Below are positions 33,888 to 41,990 of a stretch of 43,801 bases of DNA, piece by piece. Each line of letters starts with the position of its first letter. The stretch's first letter is position 1. The stretch is from the NCBI RefSeq assembly GCF_004296935.1, contig NZ_SCVH01000001.1:1-43801 (forward strand), read 5' to 3'. The stretch is from Reyranella sp. (GTDB taxonomy: Bacteria; Pseudomonadota; Alphaproteobacteria; Reyranellales; Reyranellaceae). Under the pieces are notes generated by a model. The model was not told the DNA's origin. It did not search any database and saw nothing but the letters and a program-made list of their open reading frames with translations. The position numbers and the translations under genes were made by a program.

Positions 33888-34745
33888 TTGACCACGTATA
33901 GTTTTCGCCGTCCTCGCGTCCAAACAGCGGCCCTTCTTGCCGCCGTCGGCGCCGTGCTGCTGCTCGGCCTGTGGATAAGCGTCGCCGACGCCCAGCAGCA
34001 GGATGTCGTGCTGGTACCTCATCGCGCCACCTACGACATGAAGCTGTCGGTCGCCCGACCCAACAGCGGGATCATCGAAGTCAGCGGTCGCATGGTCATC
34101 GAGAACGTCGATTCGTGCGATGCCTGGGAGGTCAAGCAGCGGATCAAGCTCAAGTTCCTGCGCAACGACAGCGAGGAGTTCAGCACCGATTCGAGTTTTA
34201 CGAGCTACGAGACCAAGGATGGGCTGGGCCTGCGCTTCAGCGTCCGCAACATCCAGGACGACGAGGTCGAGGAGGAATTGCGCGGCCATGCCGATCTCGT
34301 CGCCACGGGCGGCAAGGGCCGCGCCACCTTCACCCTGCCCGAGGCGCGCAGCTTCGAGCTTCCGGCCGGTACCCTGTTCCCGACCACCCATCTCGCGCTC
34401 ATCATCCGGCACGCCCGCGACGGCGACCAATCGGCGTCCTACAGCGTGTTCGACGGCGCCCGGCTGGACGGCGCCTTCCAGGTCAATGCCGTGATCGGCC
34501 GCCCGCCCCGTGCCACGGGAGCGCCGGCGGTTCGCGGCGACGTCGGGCTGCTGCGCAATCAACCGGCGTGGGGTGTCCGCTTCGCCTTCTTCGCGACCGG
34601 TGACCACGGCGCCAATCCCGAGTACGAGCTGGCGCTCGACCTGCTGGGCAACGGTGTCGCCCGGTCGATGCTGCTCGACTACGGCGATTTCGCAGTCGAT
34701 GCTCGTCTCGTCCAACTTCAAGCGCTGCCGAGGCCCAAATGTTGA
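33888..34745 (+). CDS. EipB-like cell-envelope protein, first copy (DUF1849)
   Basis: The protein matches DUF1849, the family of Brucella EipB, a periplasmic beta-spiral protein needed for envelope integrity. VPHRATYDMKLS lies near the mature N-terminus, followed by RMVIENVDSCDAWEV and the late PEYELALDLLGNGV region. The mature part has exactly two cysteines, C77 and the C-terminal residue C285, the layout that forms the conserved EipB disulfide. A signal peptide spans about residues 9-35 (LLAAVGAVLLLGLWISVADA). The start is uncertain: TTG 33888 gives a compact signal peptide, TTG 33846 would add 14 residues, and no ATG fits. It overlaps the second copy by 7 bp. Confidence 0.8.
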   Translation: MTTYSFRRPRVQTAALLAAVGAVLLLGLWISVADAQQQDVVLVPHRATYDMKLSVARPNSGIIEVSGRMVIENVDSCDAWEVKQRIKLKFLRNDSEEFSTDSSFTSYETKDGLGLRFSVRNIQDDEVEEELRGHADLVATGGKGRATFTLPEARSFELPAGTLFPTTHLALIIRHARDGDQSASYSVFDGARLDGAFQVNAVIGRPPRATGAPAVRGDVGLLRNQPAWGVRFAFFATGDHGANPEYELALDLLGNGVARSMLLDYGDFAVDARLVQLQALPRPKC

Positions 34746-35548
34746 ACATTCGCCAGGTCACGCCCGTCCTCCTCGCAATCCTTGTCGCTGTGGCTTCGCC
34801 ATCGGCGGCGCAGGAGTTCGCGCCCCACCGCGCCGTCTACGCGGTCACGACCCTGGAAAAGGGCAAGCCCGACGGCGGTGCACCCGGGACCTACGCCTTC
34901 GAACTCAAGCTCACGTGCGACGGTTATGTGGTCAATCAGCGCCTGAAGCTGGAAATCGCCGGCGGCCGCTCGCCCATCGTGAGCGAGCAGCAGTCGCAGA
35001 TTACGGAGAGCCGGGACGGCAAGAAGCTCTCCTTCGAGCACCGCTCGACCGCCAACGGCAAGCAGACCAGCCTGTTCAAGGGCGAGGCCATGATCGGCGA
35101 CGACGGCAGCGGCCAGGCCCGCTTCGTCGATCCCGAGGGCCAGACGGCGGCTTTGCCGGCCGGTACGTTGTTCCCGGTCGCGCTTGCGCGCGCCGCGATC
35201 CGCCAGGCCAAGGCCAACGAGGGCGACCTTGATGCGCTGTTCTTCTTCGGCGACAAGGTGAAGCCGCCGCAGACCGTCAATGCCCTGATCGGCAAGGTGC
35301 CGAGGCGGCTGGCCGAGTTGAAGATTCCCGAGGGAGCCGAGGCACTGGTCGACGGCCGCGCGCGGATCTACTACCGCGCCGGCTTCTTCGATGCCCAGGT
35401 GAAGGGGCAGGGCGAACCCGCTTTCGAGATGAGCAGCATCACTCTCGACAACGGCATCGAGCTCTTTGGCACCCACGAGCAAGGTGAGAACGGCATCGAA
35501 TACCGGATCACCCGCCTCGAGGCGCTGCCCAAGCCCGTCTGCAACTAG
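34739..35548 (+). CDS. EipB-like cell-envelope protein, second copy (DUF1849)
   Basis: This 269-residue paralogue of the preceding gene has a Sec signal peptide (about 1-24, LLAILVAVASPSAAQ), the family start APHRAVYAV, and exactly two cysteines, C60 (LTCDGYVVNQR) and C268 (penultimate), mirroring the EipB disulfide. ALPAGTLFPVALARAAI parallels the ELPAGTLFPTTHLALII segment of the first copy. ATG 34739 lies inside the 3' end of that gene, so the two are probably translated together. Its stop overlaps the convergent fructokinase gene by 4 bp. Confidence 0.85.
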   Translation: MLNIRQVTPVLLAILVAVASPSAAQEFAPHRAVYAVTTLEKGKPDGGAPGTYAFELKLTCDGYVVNQRLKLEIAGGRSPIVSEQQSQITESRDGKKLSFEHRSTANGKQTSLFKGEAMIGDDGSGQARFVDPEGQTAALPAGTLFPVALARAAIRQAKANEGDLDALFFFGDKVKPPQTVNALIGKVPRRLAELKIPEGAEALVDGRARIYYRAGFFDAQVKGQGEPAFEMSSITLDNGIELFGTHEQGENGIEYRITRLEALPKPVCN

Positions 35549-36456
35549 ACGCTCTCCGGCCACAGCCAAGCCGCGCCGCGCACGCCGCTCGAGTCGCCAT
35601 AGCGGGGCGGCAGCAGGCGGGTGACGATGCTGTTGCGCTCCGAGAACACGTAGGACTTCCACAACTCGGGCACGCGGGCATAGAGTTGCGCGATGCGGGA
35701 CAGGCCCCCACCCAGCACGATGGCGTCGGGGTCGAGAATGTTGATGACGGTGGCGGACGCGCGGGCGAAGCGGTCACAGTAGAGTTCGATCTCGGCCGCC
35801 GCGCCGGCGTCGCCGGCCAGCGCCGCCTCGGCGATCTCGGTGGCCCGCAGGGGCCGGCCGGTGCGCTCTGTGAAGCGGCGTTGCAGCGCGGGGCCGCTCA
35901 GCCAGGTTTCGATGCAGCCCGTGGCGCCGCAGTAGCAGCGCACGCCCGGCCGTTCGTCGTCGCGCGGCAGGGGCAGGGCATTGTGGCCCCATTCGCCGGC
36001 GATCGCCTGGGCGCCGGTGATCGGCCTGCCGTCGATCACGATGCCGCCGCCCACGCCGGTGCCCAGGATCACGCCGAATACGACCTTGCAGCCCGCCGCC
36101 GCACCGTCGGAGGCCTCGGACACGGCGAGGCAATTGGCGTCGTTGGCCAGGCGCACGTCGTCATGGCCGATCGCGCCTTTCAGGTCTTGGTCGAGCGAAT
36201 GGCCGTTCAGGTGGGTGGAATTGGCGTTCTTGATCAGGCCCGTGGCCGGCGACAGCGCGCCGGGATGGCCGACGCCGACCCGGCAGCGCCCGCCGGCCTG
36301 CGCCTCGAGGGCGTGTACCACGCCAGCCACTGCATCGACCGTGGCCGCGTAGCTCTCCTGCGGCGTCGGCACGCGCAGGCGCGCCTGCTCGATGCCGCCG
36401 TCGCCGAGCACGATGCCTTCAATCTTCGTGCCGCCGAGGTCGATGCCGATCCGCAT
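35545..36456 (-). CDS. mak: ROK-family fructokinase (Mak-like)
   Basis: This 303-residue sugar kinase is very similar in layout to E. coli Mak (manno/fructokinase). The ATP phosphate loop is IGIDLGGTK (3-11), the catalytic base D106 in NDANCLAVSEA, and the zinc site H158 with C174, C176 and C181 (CYCGATGCIE). Both KNANSTHLNG and the C-terminal GDSSGVRGAAWLWP match Mak closely. It phosphorylates fructose, probably also mannose, at C6. It follows the Ntn amidase gene after 4 bp, so the two are one operon. Confidence 0.9.
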   Translation of the reverse strand: MRIGIDLGGTKIEGIVLGDGGIEQARLRVPTPQESYAATVDAVAGVVHALEAQAGGRCRVGVGHPGALSPATGLIKNANSTHLNGHSLDQDLKGAIGHDDVRLANDANCLAVSEASDGAAAGCKVVFGVILGTGVGGGIVIDGRPITGAQAIAGEWGHNALPLPRDDERPGVRCYCGATGCIETWLSGPALQRRFTERTGRPLRATEIAEAALAGDAGAAAEIELYCDRFARASATVINILDPDAIVLGGGLSRIAQLYARVPELWKSYVFSERNSIVTRLLPPRYGDSSGVRGAAWLWPESV

Positions 36457-36460
36457 TGGC

Positions 36461-37558
36461 CTATTGCGGCGTCGCCGGCAGGAACTTGAAGGGTTCGGCG
36501 TCCTTGAAGGCGCCGGCGACCTCGCCCGAGAATACTTCGCCGTTCTGGATGGTGAGTTTCCTGACCGGCGCGCCCGGCTTCAGATTGAGCTTGGCCAGCG
36601 ACACCCAGAAGGTGTTCGGGCGGGTCGCCGAGTCGAAATAGTAGACCAGGTTCTTCTGGTCAGAGACGGTGCGCCACAGCGTCGAGGAGATGTTGGGTTC
36701 GTTGGGCGTGGTCAAGCCGAGCGGCACGCTGACGGCGCGTTGCACGCTCATCACGCTCGCCACCGCCTGGTAGGCGAAGGATTGCTCCGGCACGCTCTTG
36801 ATGAAATTCTTGTCGATCTTCCGGGGGATCGCACCGAGCAGGAACGAGGCGCGCACGAAACGGTCGGCGGCGCGTGCGGTGCCGGGCAGGAAGGTCGTGC
36901 CGCCGATCCCCTTCCAGTATTCGTCGAGCGCCAGTTGCTGGTCGTAGACGGGCGAATTGGTCATCACCGCGTATTGCTTGCCGTGATGGATCACCAGCTT
37001 GCCGCCGACATACTCGAAGATGGCCGAGTCGCCGGAGGAATCGGAGATCGCGAGATGCAGCGCCGCGGGCGAGCCGTTCGGCAGGGTGGGTGCCAGCAGG
37101 TTGAACGGCTCCTTGCGCAGCGCCTCGACCGCCTCGGAGACAGTGGCGTAGTTGTCGAGCACGAACTGCGGCCATGCGGCGACGGAAAGATTGGGCCGGC
37201 TTTCGACCGGCTTGCCGTAATTGGATTCGGCGAGATAGAGCATGTTGGCGACCAGGCCCTTCTCGTTCATGCCATCGGTGCTGCCGACTTCGTAACCCGA
37301 GACCACGACACTGCCATGCTTCGACGTCCACTCGATGGATTTCGGCCCGGTGGCACCATTGCGCTTCATGCCGGCCGGAAAGATCCAGAGGTTGGAGAAC
37401 ATGTCCTCCTGCCAGTCCATGTTGCGCCCGGTGATCACCACATTGTCGGCGCCGACATAGAGCGTGCGCGTGCAGGCCAATGCCGCGCCAATCGCCGATG
37501 AGGAAAGCAGAAGGGCGGAGAGCGCGAGAGCCGTCAGCTTCGAGCGATGCGGCGTCAT
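36461..37558 (-). CDS. Linear amide C-N hydrolase (choloylglycine hydrolase/penicillin V acylase family)
   Basis: This 365-residue Ntn-hydrolase has a signal peptide of about 28 residues that ends in ALA directly before Cys29. Cleavage would therefore expose the catalytic N-terminal cysteine (CTRTLYVG). NMDW follows at about 49-52, as in penicillin V and bile-salt amidases, along with EGMN-like (TDGMNEKGLVANML) and NSPVYDQQ motifs. Periplasmic members cleave linear amides such as penicillin V or acyl-homoserine lactones; the substrate here is not known. ATG 37558 has AAGGAG 7 bases upstream. It lies between the patatin and fructokinase genes in a leftward operon. Confidence 0.9.
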   Translation of the reverse strand: MTPHRSKLTALALSALLLSSSAIGAALACTRTLYVGADNVVITGRNMDWQEDMFSNLWIFPAGMKRNGATGPKSIEWTSKHGSVVVSGYEVGSTDGMNEKGLVANMLYLAESNYGKPVESRPNLSVAAWPQFVLDNYATVSEAVEALRKEPFNLLAPTLPNGSPAALHLAISDSSGDSAIFEYVGGKLVIHHGKQYAVMTNSPVYDQQLALDEYWKGIGGTTFLPGTARAADRFVRASFLLGAIPRKIDKNFIKSVPEQSFAYQAVASVMSVQRAVSVPLGLTTPNEPNISSTLWRTVSDQKNLVYYFDSATRPNTFWVSLAKLNLKPGAPVRKLTIQNGEVFSGEVAGAFKDAEPFKFLPATPQ

Positions 37559-37589
37559 GGTCTTCTCCTTTGCTGTCAGGGTGGCGATC

Positions 37590-38615
37590 TCACAGGAAAC
37601 GCGCGCGTATGTCGATGCTGTTCTCGACGCCGATCCTGTCGAACGTTGCGGCCAGCCACCGCGTCGCAGCTTTTCGTCCGGCCGCGAAGAGGAATTCGAG
37701 GAACTCCGGTTCGATGTTGAACTTGCTGACGGCACCCAGCGGTGACAGCGTCGCCGGATCCGCGATCGAGTGGATGAGCAGCTTCTTCAGGCGGTTGCCG
37801 AACTCACCGGTGATGGCGCCCTTGTCGATCAGCTCCTGCACGAAGGCGATGGCGCGCATCTCGGCCATCAGCGCGCCGCCAAAGGTGATCTCGTTCAGCC
37901 GGTCGGCGATCTCGGCATTGGAGTGCGGCACGACCTCGCGGCTCGGCGGATCGACCTCGACGATCACCACGTCGGCGCTGTCGCTGTTGTAGATGAACGG
38001 CCAGATCGGCGGATTGCCACGGAAGCCGCCATCCCAGTAGGCCTCGCCCTCGATCACCACGGCGTCATGGACGTTGGGCAGGCAAGCCGAGGCGAGCAGC
38101 GCGTCGATCGACAGCTCGTCGCGGGTGAAGATCCTGACCTTGCCCGTTCGTACGTTGGTCGCGGCGATGAAGGCCTTGACCTGGTGGCAGGCGCGCACGG
38201 ACTTTTCGTCGAAGTGCCGGCGCAGCAGCTCGCGCAACGGATCGTACTTCAGCGGATTGCGTTGCCAGGGCGAAAGCGTGCGCTGGATCAGGTCGGCCCA
38301 CAACGCTCCGGGGGAATCGTCGAGGTTCCAGTTGCCCTGCAGGCGGTCGAGCGGCGTGCGCTGGATCGGGCTTGTGACGGACATCGAGCCGAGCTCGCTC
38401 CAGAAGGCGCGCAATGCCGTGCGCGCGCCCTCAGGGCCGCCGTTCGCCCAGCCCTGCAGCAGGATGGCAGCGTTCATGGCGCCGGCGCTGGTGCCGCTCA
38501 CCGCCTCGAATTCCAGTCTTCCGTCCTCGATCAGCGCGTCGAGCACGCCCCAGGTGAAGGCGCCATGTGAGCCGCCGCCCTGCAGGGCGAGATTGATGCG
38601 CTTGGTCTCTGCCAC
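37590..38615 (-). CDS. Patatin-like phospholipase
   Basis: This 341-residue protein has the patatin Ser-Asp dyad: the oxyanion loop LQGGGSHG (11-18), nucleophile S43 in GTSAG, and D195 in WDGGFRGN. Members hydrolyse acyl esters of membrane or storage lipids. No signal peptide is visible. The start is GTG 38615; the next in-frame ATG would remove the oxyanion loop. The region before the GTG is the arm of a 69-nt inverted repeat, so its ribosome-binding sequence (GGGGTGACAA) can be buried in a hairpin. It heads the patatin-amidase-fructokinase run, with gaps of 31 and 4 bp. Confidence 0.92.
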   Translation of the reverse strand: MAETKRINLALQGGGSHGAFTWGVLDALIEDGRLEFEAVSGTSAGAMNAAILLQGWANGGPEGARTALRAFWSELGSMSVTSPIQRTPLDRLQGNWNLDDSPGALWADLIQRTLSPWQRNPLKYDPLRELLRRHFDEKSVRACHQVKAFIAATNVRTGKVRIFTRDELSIDALLASACLPNVHDAVVIEGEAYWDGGFRGNPPIWPFIYNSDSADVVIVEVDPPSREVVPHSNAEIADRLNEITFGGALMAEMRAIAFVQELIDKGAITGEFGNRLKKLLIHSIADPATLSPLGAVSKFNIEPEFLEFLFAAGRKAATRWLAATFDRIGVENSIDIRARFL

Positions 38616-38616
38616 T

Positions 38617-38685
38617 TGTCACCCCGAGCGAAGCGAGGGGCCTTTCAGGCCACAGGAAAGGTCCCTCGCTTCGCTCGGGATGACA
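38617..38685. repeat. REP-like intergenic hairpin
   Basis: Arms of 30 bases (38617-38646 and 38656-38685) are inverted copies with two differences, joined by a 9-base loop. The core is CCCGAGCGAAGCGAGGG. Hairpins of this type, with GAGCGAAGCGAGG, occur as dispersed intergenic repeats in many bacteria. Here it lies one base from the patatin start codon and in the divergent gap with the MFS gene. Confidence 0.9.
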
Positions 38686-38761
38686 CCGAGAACGACATTC
38701 CGCGACGCTGAAATTGGCTCTAGAGTCATCATCCTGAATTAAAGCGGGAACCGGCGTCATT

Positions 38762-39991
38762 ATGGCGAAGAGTGGAGCGGGCGGACCGTGGCGAAAGCGC
38801 CCGGCGACCATCCTCTGGATGCTCTCGATCGGACAGCTCATTTCCTGGGGCCTCATCTACTACACCTTCCCGCTGTTCGTCGTGCCGATGACGCAGGAGC
38901 TTGGCTGGTCGCGCAGTTCGATGTTCGGGGCCCTGTCGGCCGGCCTGCTGGTGGCCGGCCTCTGCTCGATCCCGGTCGGCGCCTGGATCGACCGTGGGCA
39001 TGGCCGCAAGCTGATGACGGGCGGCTCGCTGCTTGCCGCCGTGCTTCTGCTGGTATGGGCGCGCGTCGACTCGCTGCCGGTGTTTTATACGCTGTGGATC
39101 GGTCTCGGCGTCAGCCAGGCGGTCATCCTCTATGAGCCCGCCTTCGCGGTGATCACGCGGGTCTATGGGCCGCGCTACAAGCAGGCCATCCTACTGATGA
39201 CCTTCCTCGGCGGCCTCGCCAGCACCTTCGGCATCCCGTTCGCCCAACTGCTGATCGAACGCATCGGCTGGCGGCCGACGCTCGAGGTGATGGCTGCGAT
39301 CAATTTCGGCGTCGCCCTCATGCACTGGCTGTTCGTCCCGGGACCGCGCGAGGAGGCCGTGCCGATTGCCGCGCCGACGCTGCCTGCCGAAGGAACGACG
39401 AAGAAAAACCCGCTGGCCGCGGCGGTGCGCGTACCCGCCTTCTGGGGCTTGGTCGTGGCCTTCGCCGGCTACGGGCTCGCCTTTTCGGCCATGAGCTTCC
39501 ACCTGATCCCGCTGCTCGACGACCGCGGCGTGCCGATCGCCGTGGTGATGGCCATCATTGCCTTGATCGGCCCGATGCAGGTCGTGGGCCGGGTGCTGTT
39601 GATGGCGGGGCAGCGCCACATCACTACCATCCAGCTGGGGGCGCTGGTCTATTTCGCCTTCCCCGTCGCGATGACGATGCTGGCGATGGGCGTAAGCGAC
39701 GTCTACGGCCTGATCCTGTTCGCCATCATCTACGGCGTCGCCAACGGCCTCGTCACCATCCTGCGCGGCATGTCGGTGCCGGAGTTCATCGGCCCCGAAG
39801 GCTACGGCGTGGTCTCGGGCGCGCTGACCATGCCGACCAACGTCATGCGCGCCGTCGGCCCGCTCGCGGCCTCGCTCGCCTGGGGTGCCTTCGGCGGCTA
39901 CACGCCGGTGCTGTGGGGCCTGGCCGGCATCATGCTGGTCGCCGCGCTGGGCTTTGCCGCCGCAGCGCGGCTGTCGAAGCGGCAATCGTGA
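38762..39991 (+). CDS. MFS transporter (oxalate/formate-antiporter-like)
   Basis: This 409-residue protein has 12 predicted membrane segments. ISWGLIYYTFPLFVVPMTQELGWSRSSMFGALSAGLL at the N-terminus is typical of the MFS branch of oxalate/formate antiporters and monocarboxylate-type carriers. Motif A is visible as AWIDRGHGRKLM. A loop between the halves (about 193-215) is short and cytoplasmic. The substrate is unknown. ATG 38762 lies 77 bp after the REP-like hairpin, and transcription diverges from the patatin gene. Confidence 0.87.
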   Translation: MAKSGAGGPWRKRPATILWMLSIGQLISWGLIYYTFPLFVVPMTQELGWSRSSMFGALSAGLLVAGLCSIPVGAWIDRGHGRKLMTGGSLLAAVLLLVWARVDSLPVFYTLWIGLGVSQAVILYEPAFAVITRVYGPRYKQAILLMTFLGGLASTFGIPFAQLLIERIGWRPTLEVMAAINFGVALMHWLFVPGPREEAVPIAAPTLPAEGTTKKNPLAAAVRVPAFWGLVVAFAGYGLAFSAMSFHLIPLLDDRGVPIAVVMAIIALIGPMQVVGRVLLMAGQRHITTIQLGALVYFAFPVAMTMLAMGVSDVYGLILFAIIYGVANGLVTILRGMSVPEFIGPEGYGVVSGALTMPTNVMRAVGPLAASLAWGAFGGYTPVLWGLAGIMLVAALGFAAAARLSKRQS

Positions 39992-40188
39992 CGGGCAAGG
40001 CGCTCCAGCCAGTGAGCTGAGCCGGGCCGCCAACCCTCGAACCGACTTTTGCACTTCTGAGATCTGCATCTTTTTGACTTCGGTGATGCACGCTATCCGC
40101 GTATGACTCGGAGGCTTTCTCTGATCGGTCGCGTTCGCAGGCAATACAGCTGCGGCCTGGCTCTGCGGCTCACTTAGGGGATGAAGCC

Positions 40189-41832
40189 ATGAAATACGAT
40201 GCCGGGGTCGATGTCCGGCCCAACACCGTCCTGCACGCCGATGTCTGCATCATCGGGACGGGAGCTGCGGGTCTTACGCTCGCCCACGAATTCGTGCAGA
40301 CGAGCGCCCGGGTGATCGTCCTCGAAAGCAGTCGCATCAACGTGCGGCAGCCGGCCTTGCCGCACAACGTTTCGCTCGAGCTCCGCGGACCCGGCGTTCC
40401 CAATCCGGCGCATCATCGCTACGAGGATCCCATCGTCCAGCAGATCTGCACGGGCGTCCTCAAGACCGCTCCCGAGGACGAGCACGACTTTTTCGCCAGT
40501 TCGCGCATTCGCTGCTATGGCGGCACGACGAATTGCTGGGGAGGGTGGACGACGCCGCTGACGCGGACCGATCTCACGCGACCTTCCGAATTCGCCTGGC
40601 CCGACGTGGTCGCCGCAGACCTGCTCGATACCCAGGACCCAGCGAAGAAATACTTCAAGAGGGCCATGGGGTACTGCTCGATCGGCAGTCCTACGCTTCC
40701 TGACTATGACTGGGATGTCGACAAGTATGGCGACGCATCATACTGGACGAAGGAGAACAGAGCCGACTACACGATCGAAGTCATGAAGCTGAAGGAGAAG
40801 TCGGAGCTCCAGACTTCCGTGATCCTGCAGATCGAAAATGCCAATATCAGGGAGATCGACGGTCGGCTGGATTTCCAGCACGTTTGGGGTCCTGACATCG
40901 AGGCCTCCCCCAACATCACCATCTACCGCAACGCCAACGTCCGCAAATTTGAAACCACGCCGGACGGCAAGTCGGTGACGGGCGTCTGGGCCACGGCCAT
41001 TACCAGCGACGCCAGCGACACCGTTGATGGCAGGGTGACTCACGATTTCTACGTCAATGCCCGTCGATACGTCCTGGCGGCGGGCGCGGTCGAGAATGCA
41101 AGGTTGCTGCTCAATTCGCCCGATATCGCCTGCAACGCGCCACCGGCCCTGGGAAAAGCGTTCTTCACTCATCCCTTGATCTTCGAGGCGGCGGAGTTCA
41201 CCTCGACGGCCAAGGTGTCGACGGCCATCCGGCAGTACTATACGCAGTTCACCCGGATCGGCCGCACGAACCATCCCCCGAATATTCTTGCGGTGCTCGA
41301 GCCCACGCCGGCATCGCTGACTGCCAGGCAAATGGCAAACTTCCGGGCATGGATGCAGTTCCCCGAGAAGCCAGGGCGAGGCACCGTCAATTTCCTGTGG
41401 GAACAAACGCCCAGTAGGGACAATGACAGCAATGTCGGCTTGAGCAGCACCGTCAAGGATCCGATCCTTTTCGATCCAGTGGCGGAAGTGAACCTGAAGC
41501 TCGCCCAACTTGACATTGAGATGAGGGACATGGCCCTCAAGCTCGTTGGCAGCGAGCTGGAAGATAAGGACGCCGGATACATCGAGAAGGGCAGCTTCAA
41601 ACTCATCCTGAATCCGCCGACCATCCTGTCCGGCCAGCATGCGCTGGGCACGACCCGAATGGCGGCCAAGGACAAGTGGGCCGTCGTCAATCCCGATAGC
41701 CGGCTGCTGAGCGTCGACAATCTTTATCTGGCGGGCGGATCGGTGTTTTCACGCGGCGGTTGGGCGAATCCGACGCTGACCATCATCGCCCTTACCGTGC
41801 GGTTGGCCGATCATCTCAAGAAGCTGAACTGA
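40189..41832 (+). CDS. GMC-family FAD-dependent oxidoreductase
   Basis: This 547-residue flavoprotein has the FAD-binding loop CIIGTGAAGLTLAHEF (about 20-35), a flavin-contact region CYGGTTNCWGGWTTPL (near 109-124), and the GMC C-terminal domain with the active-site His in GQHALGTTRM and the closing NLYLAGGSVFSRGGWANPTLTIIAL. Such enzymes oxidise sugars or alcohols at the flavin. No signal peptide is visible. ATG 40189 is preceded by AGGGGATGAAGCC. It has 197 bp of non-coding DNA on its upstream side and no cytochrome or gamma subunit gene beside it, so its electron acceptor is unknown. Confidence 0.9.
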   Translation: MKYDAGVDVRPNTVLHADVCIIGTGAAGLTLAHEFVQTSARVIVLESSRINVRQPALPHNVSLELRGPGVPNPAHHRYEDPIVQQICTGVLKTAPEDEHDFFASSRIRCYGGTTNCWGGWTTPLTRTDLTRPSEFAWPDVVAADLLDTQDPAKKYFKRAMGYCSIGSPTLPDYDWDVDKYGDASYWTKENRADYTIEVMKLKEKSELQTSVILQIENANIREIDGRLDFQHVWGPDIEASPNITIYRNANVRKFETTPDGKSVTGVWATAITSDASDTVDGRVTHDFYVNARRYVLAAGAVENARLLLNSPDIACNAPPALGKAFFTHPLIFEAAEFTSTAKVSTAIRQYYTQFTRIGRTNHPPNILAVLEPTPASLTARQMANFRAWMQFPEKPGRGTVNFLWEQTPSRDNDSNVGLSSTVKDPILFDPVAEVNLKLAQLDIEMRDMALKLVGSELEDKDAGYIEKGSFKLILNPPTILSGQHALGTTRMAAKDKWAVVNPDSRLLSVDNLYLAGGSVFSRGGWANPTLTIIALTVRLADHLKKLN

Positions 41833-41847
41833 TGGCTGGTCGCGCCG

Positions 41848-41982
41848 CTAGATCCGGCCTGCTGATAAGGCGTTGGCGAGGATCGTCCTCGCCCCGAAGC
41901 GGTGGAACGGCAGGATGGTGAAGAGATAGGCGCGGCCGAAGAGATTGTGCGGCCACACCACTGTCGACAGGGCGACCTTCAT
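41848..41982 (-). CDS. 44-residue ORF resembling the C-terminus of DUF2867-like proteins
   Basis: The frame starts at ATG 41982, 8 bases after the LLM oxidoreductase stop, and reads MKVALSTVVWPHNLFGRAYL followed by FTILPFHRFGARTIL. The segment GRAYLFTILPFHR resembles the C-terminal helix of DUF2867-type proteins as I remember them. A full domain is missing, so it may be a pseudogene remnant or a small membrane-associated protein. The same frame is open further up, but there it runs antiparallel to nothing and inside the LLM gene in another phase. No strong ribosome-binding site was seen, although GCGGAG of the LLM 3' end lies 15 or so bases upstream. Confidence 0.4.
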   Translation of the reverse strand: MKVALSTVVWPHNLFGRAYLFTILPFHRFGARTILANALSAGRI

Positions 41983-41990
41983 GCCGATGG

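Noticed and set aside
40074-40107. TTGACT followed by TATCCG or TATGAC as a promoter for the GMC gene
   Set aside because: The spacings are 14 and 22 bp, outside the usual range, so no promoter was called.
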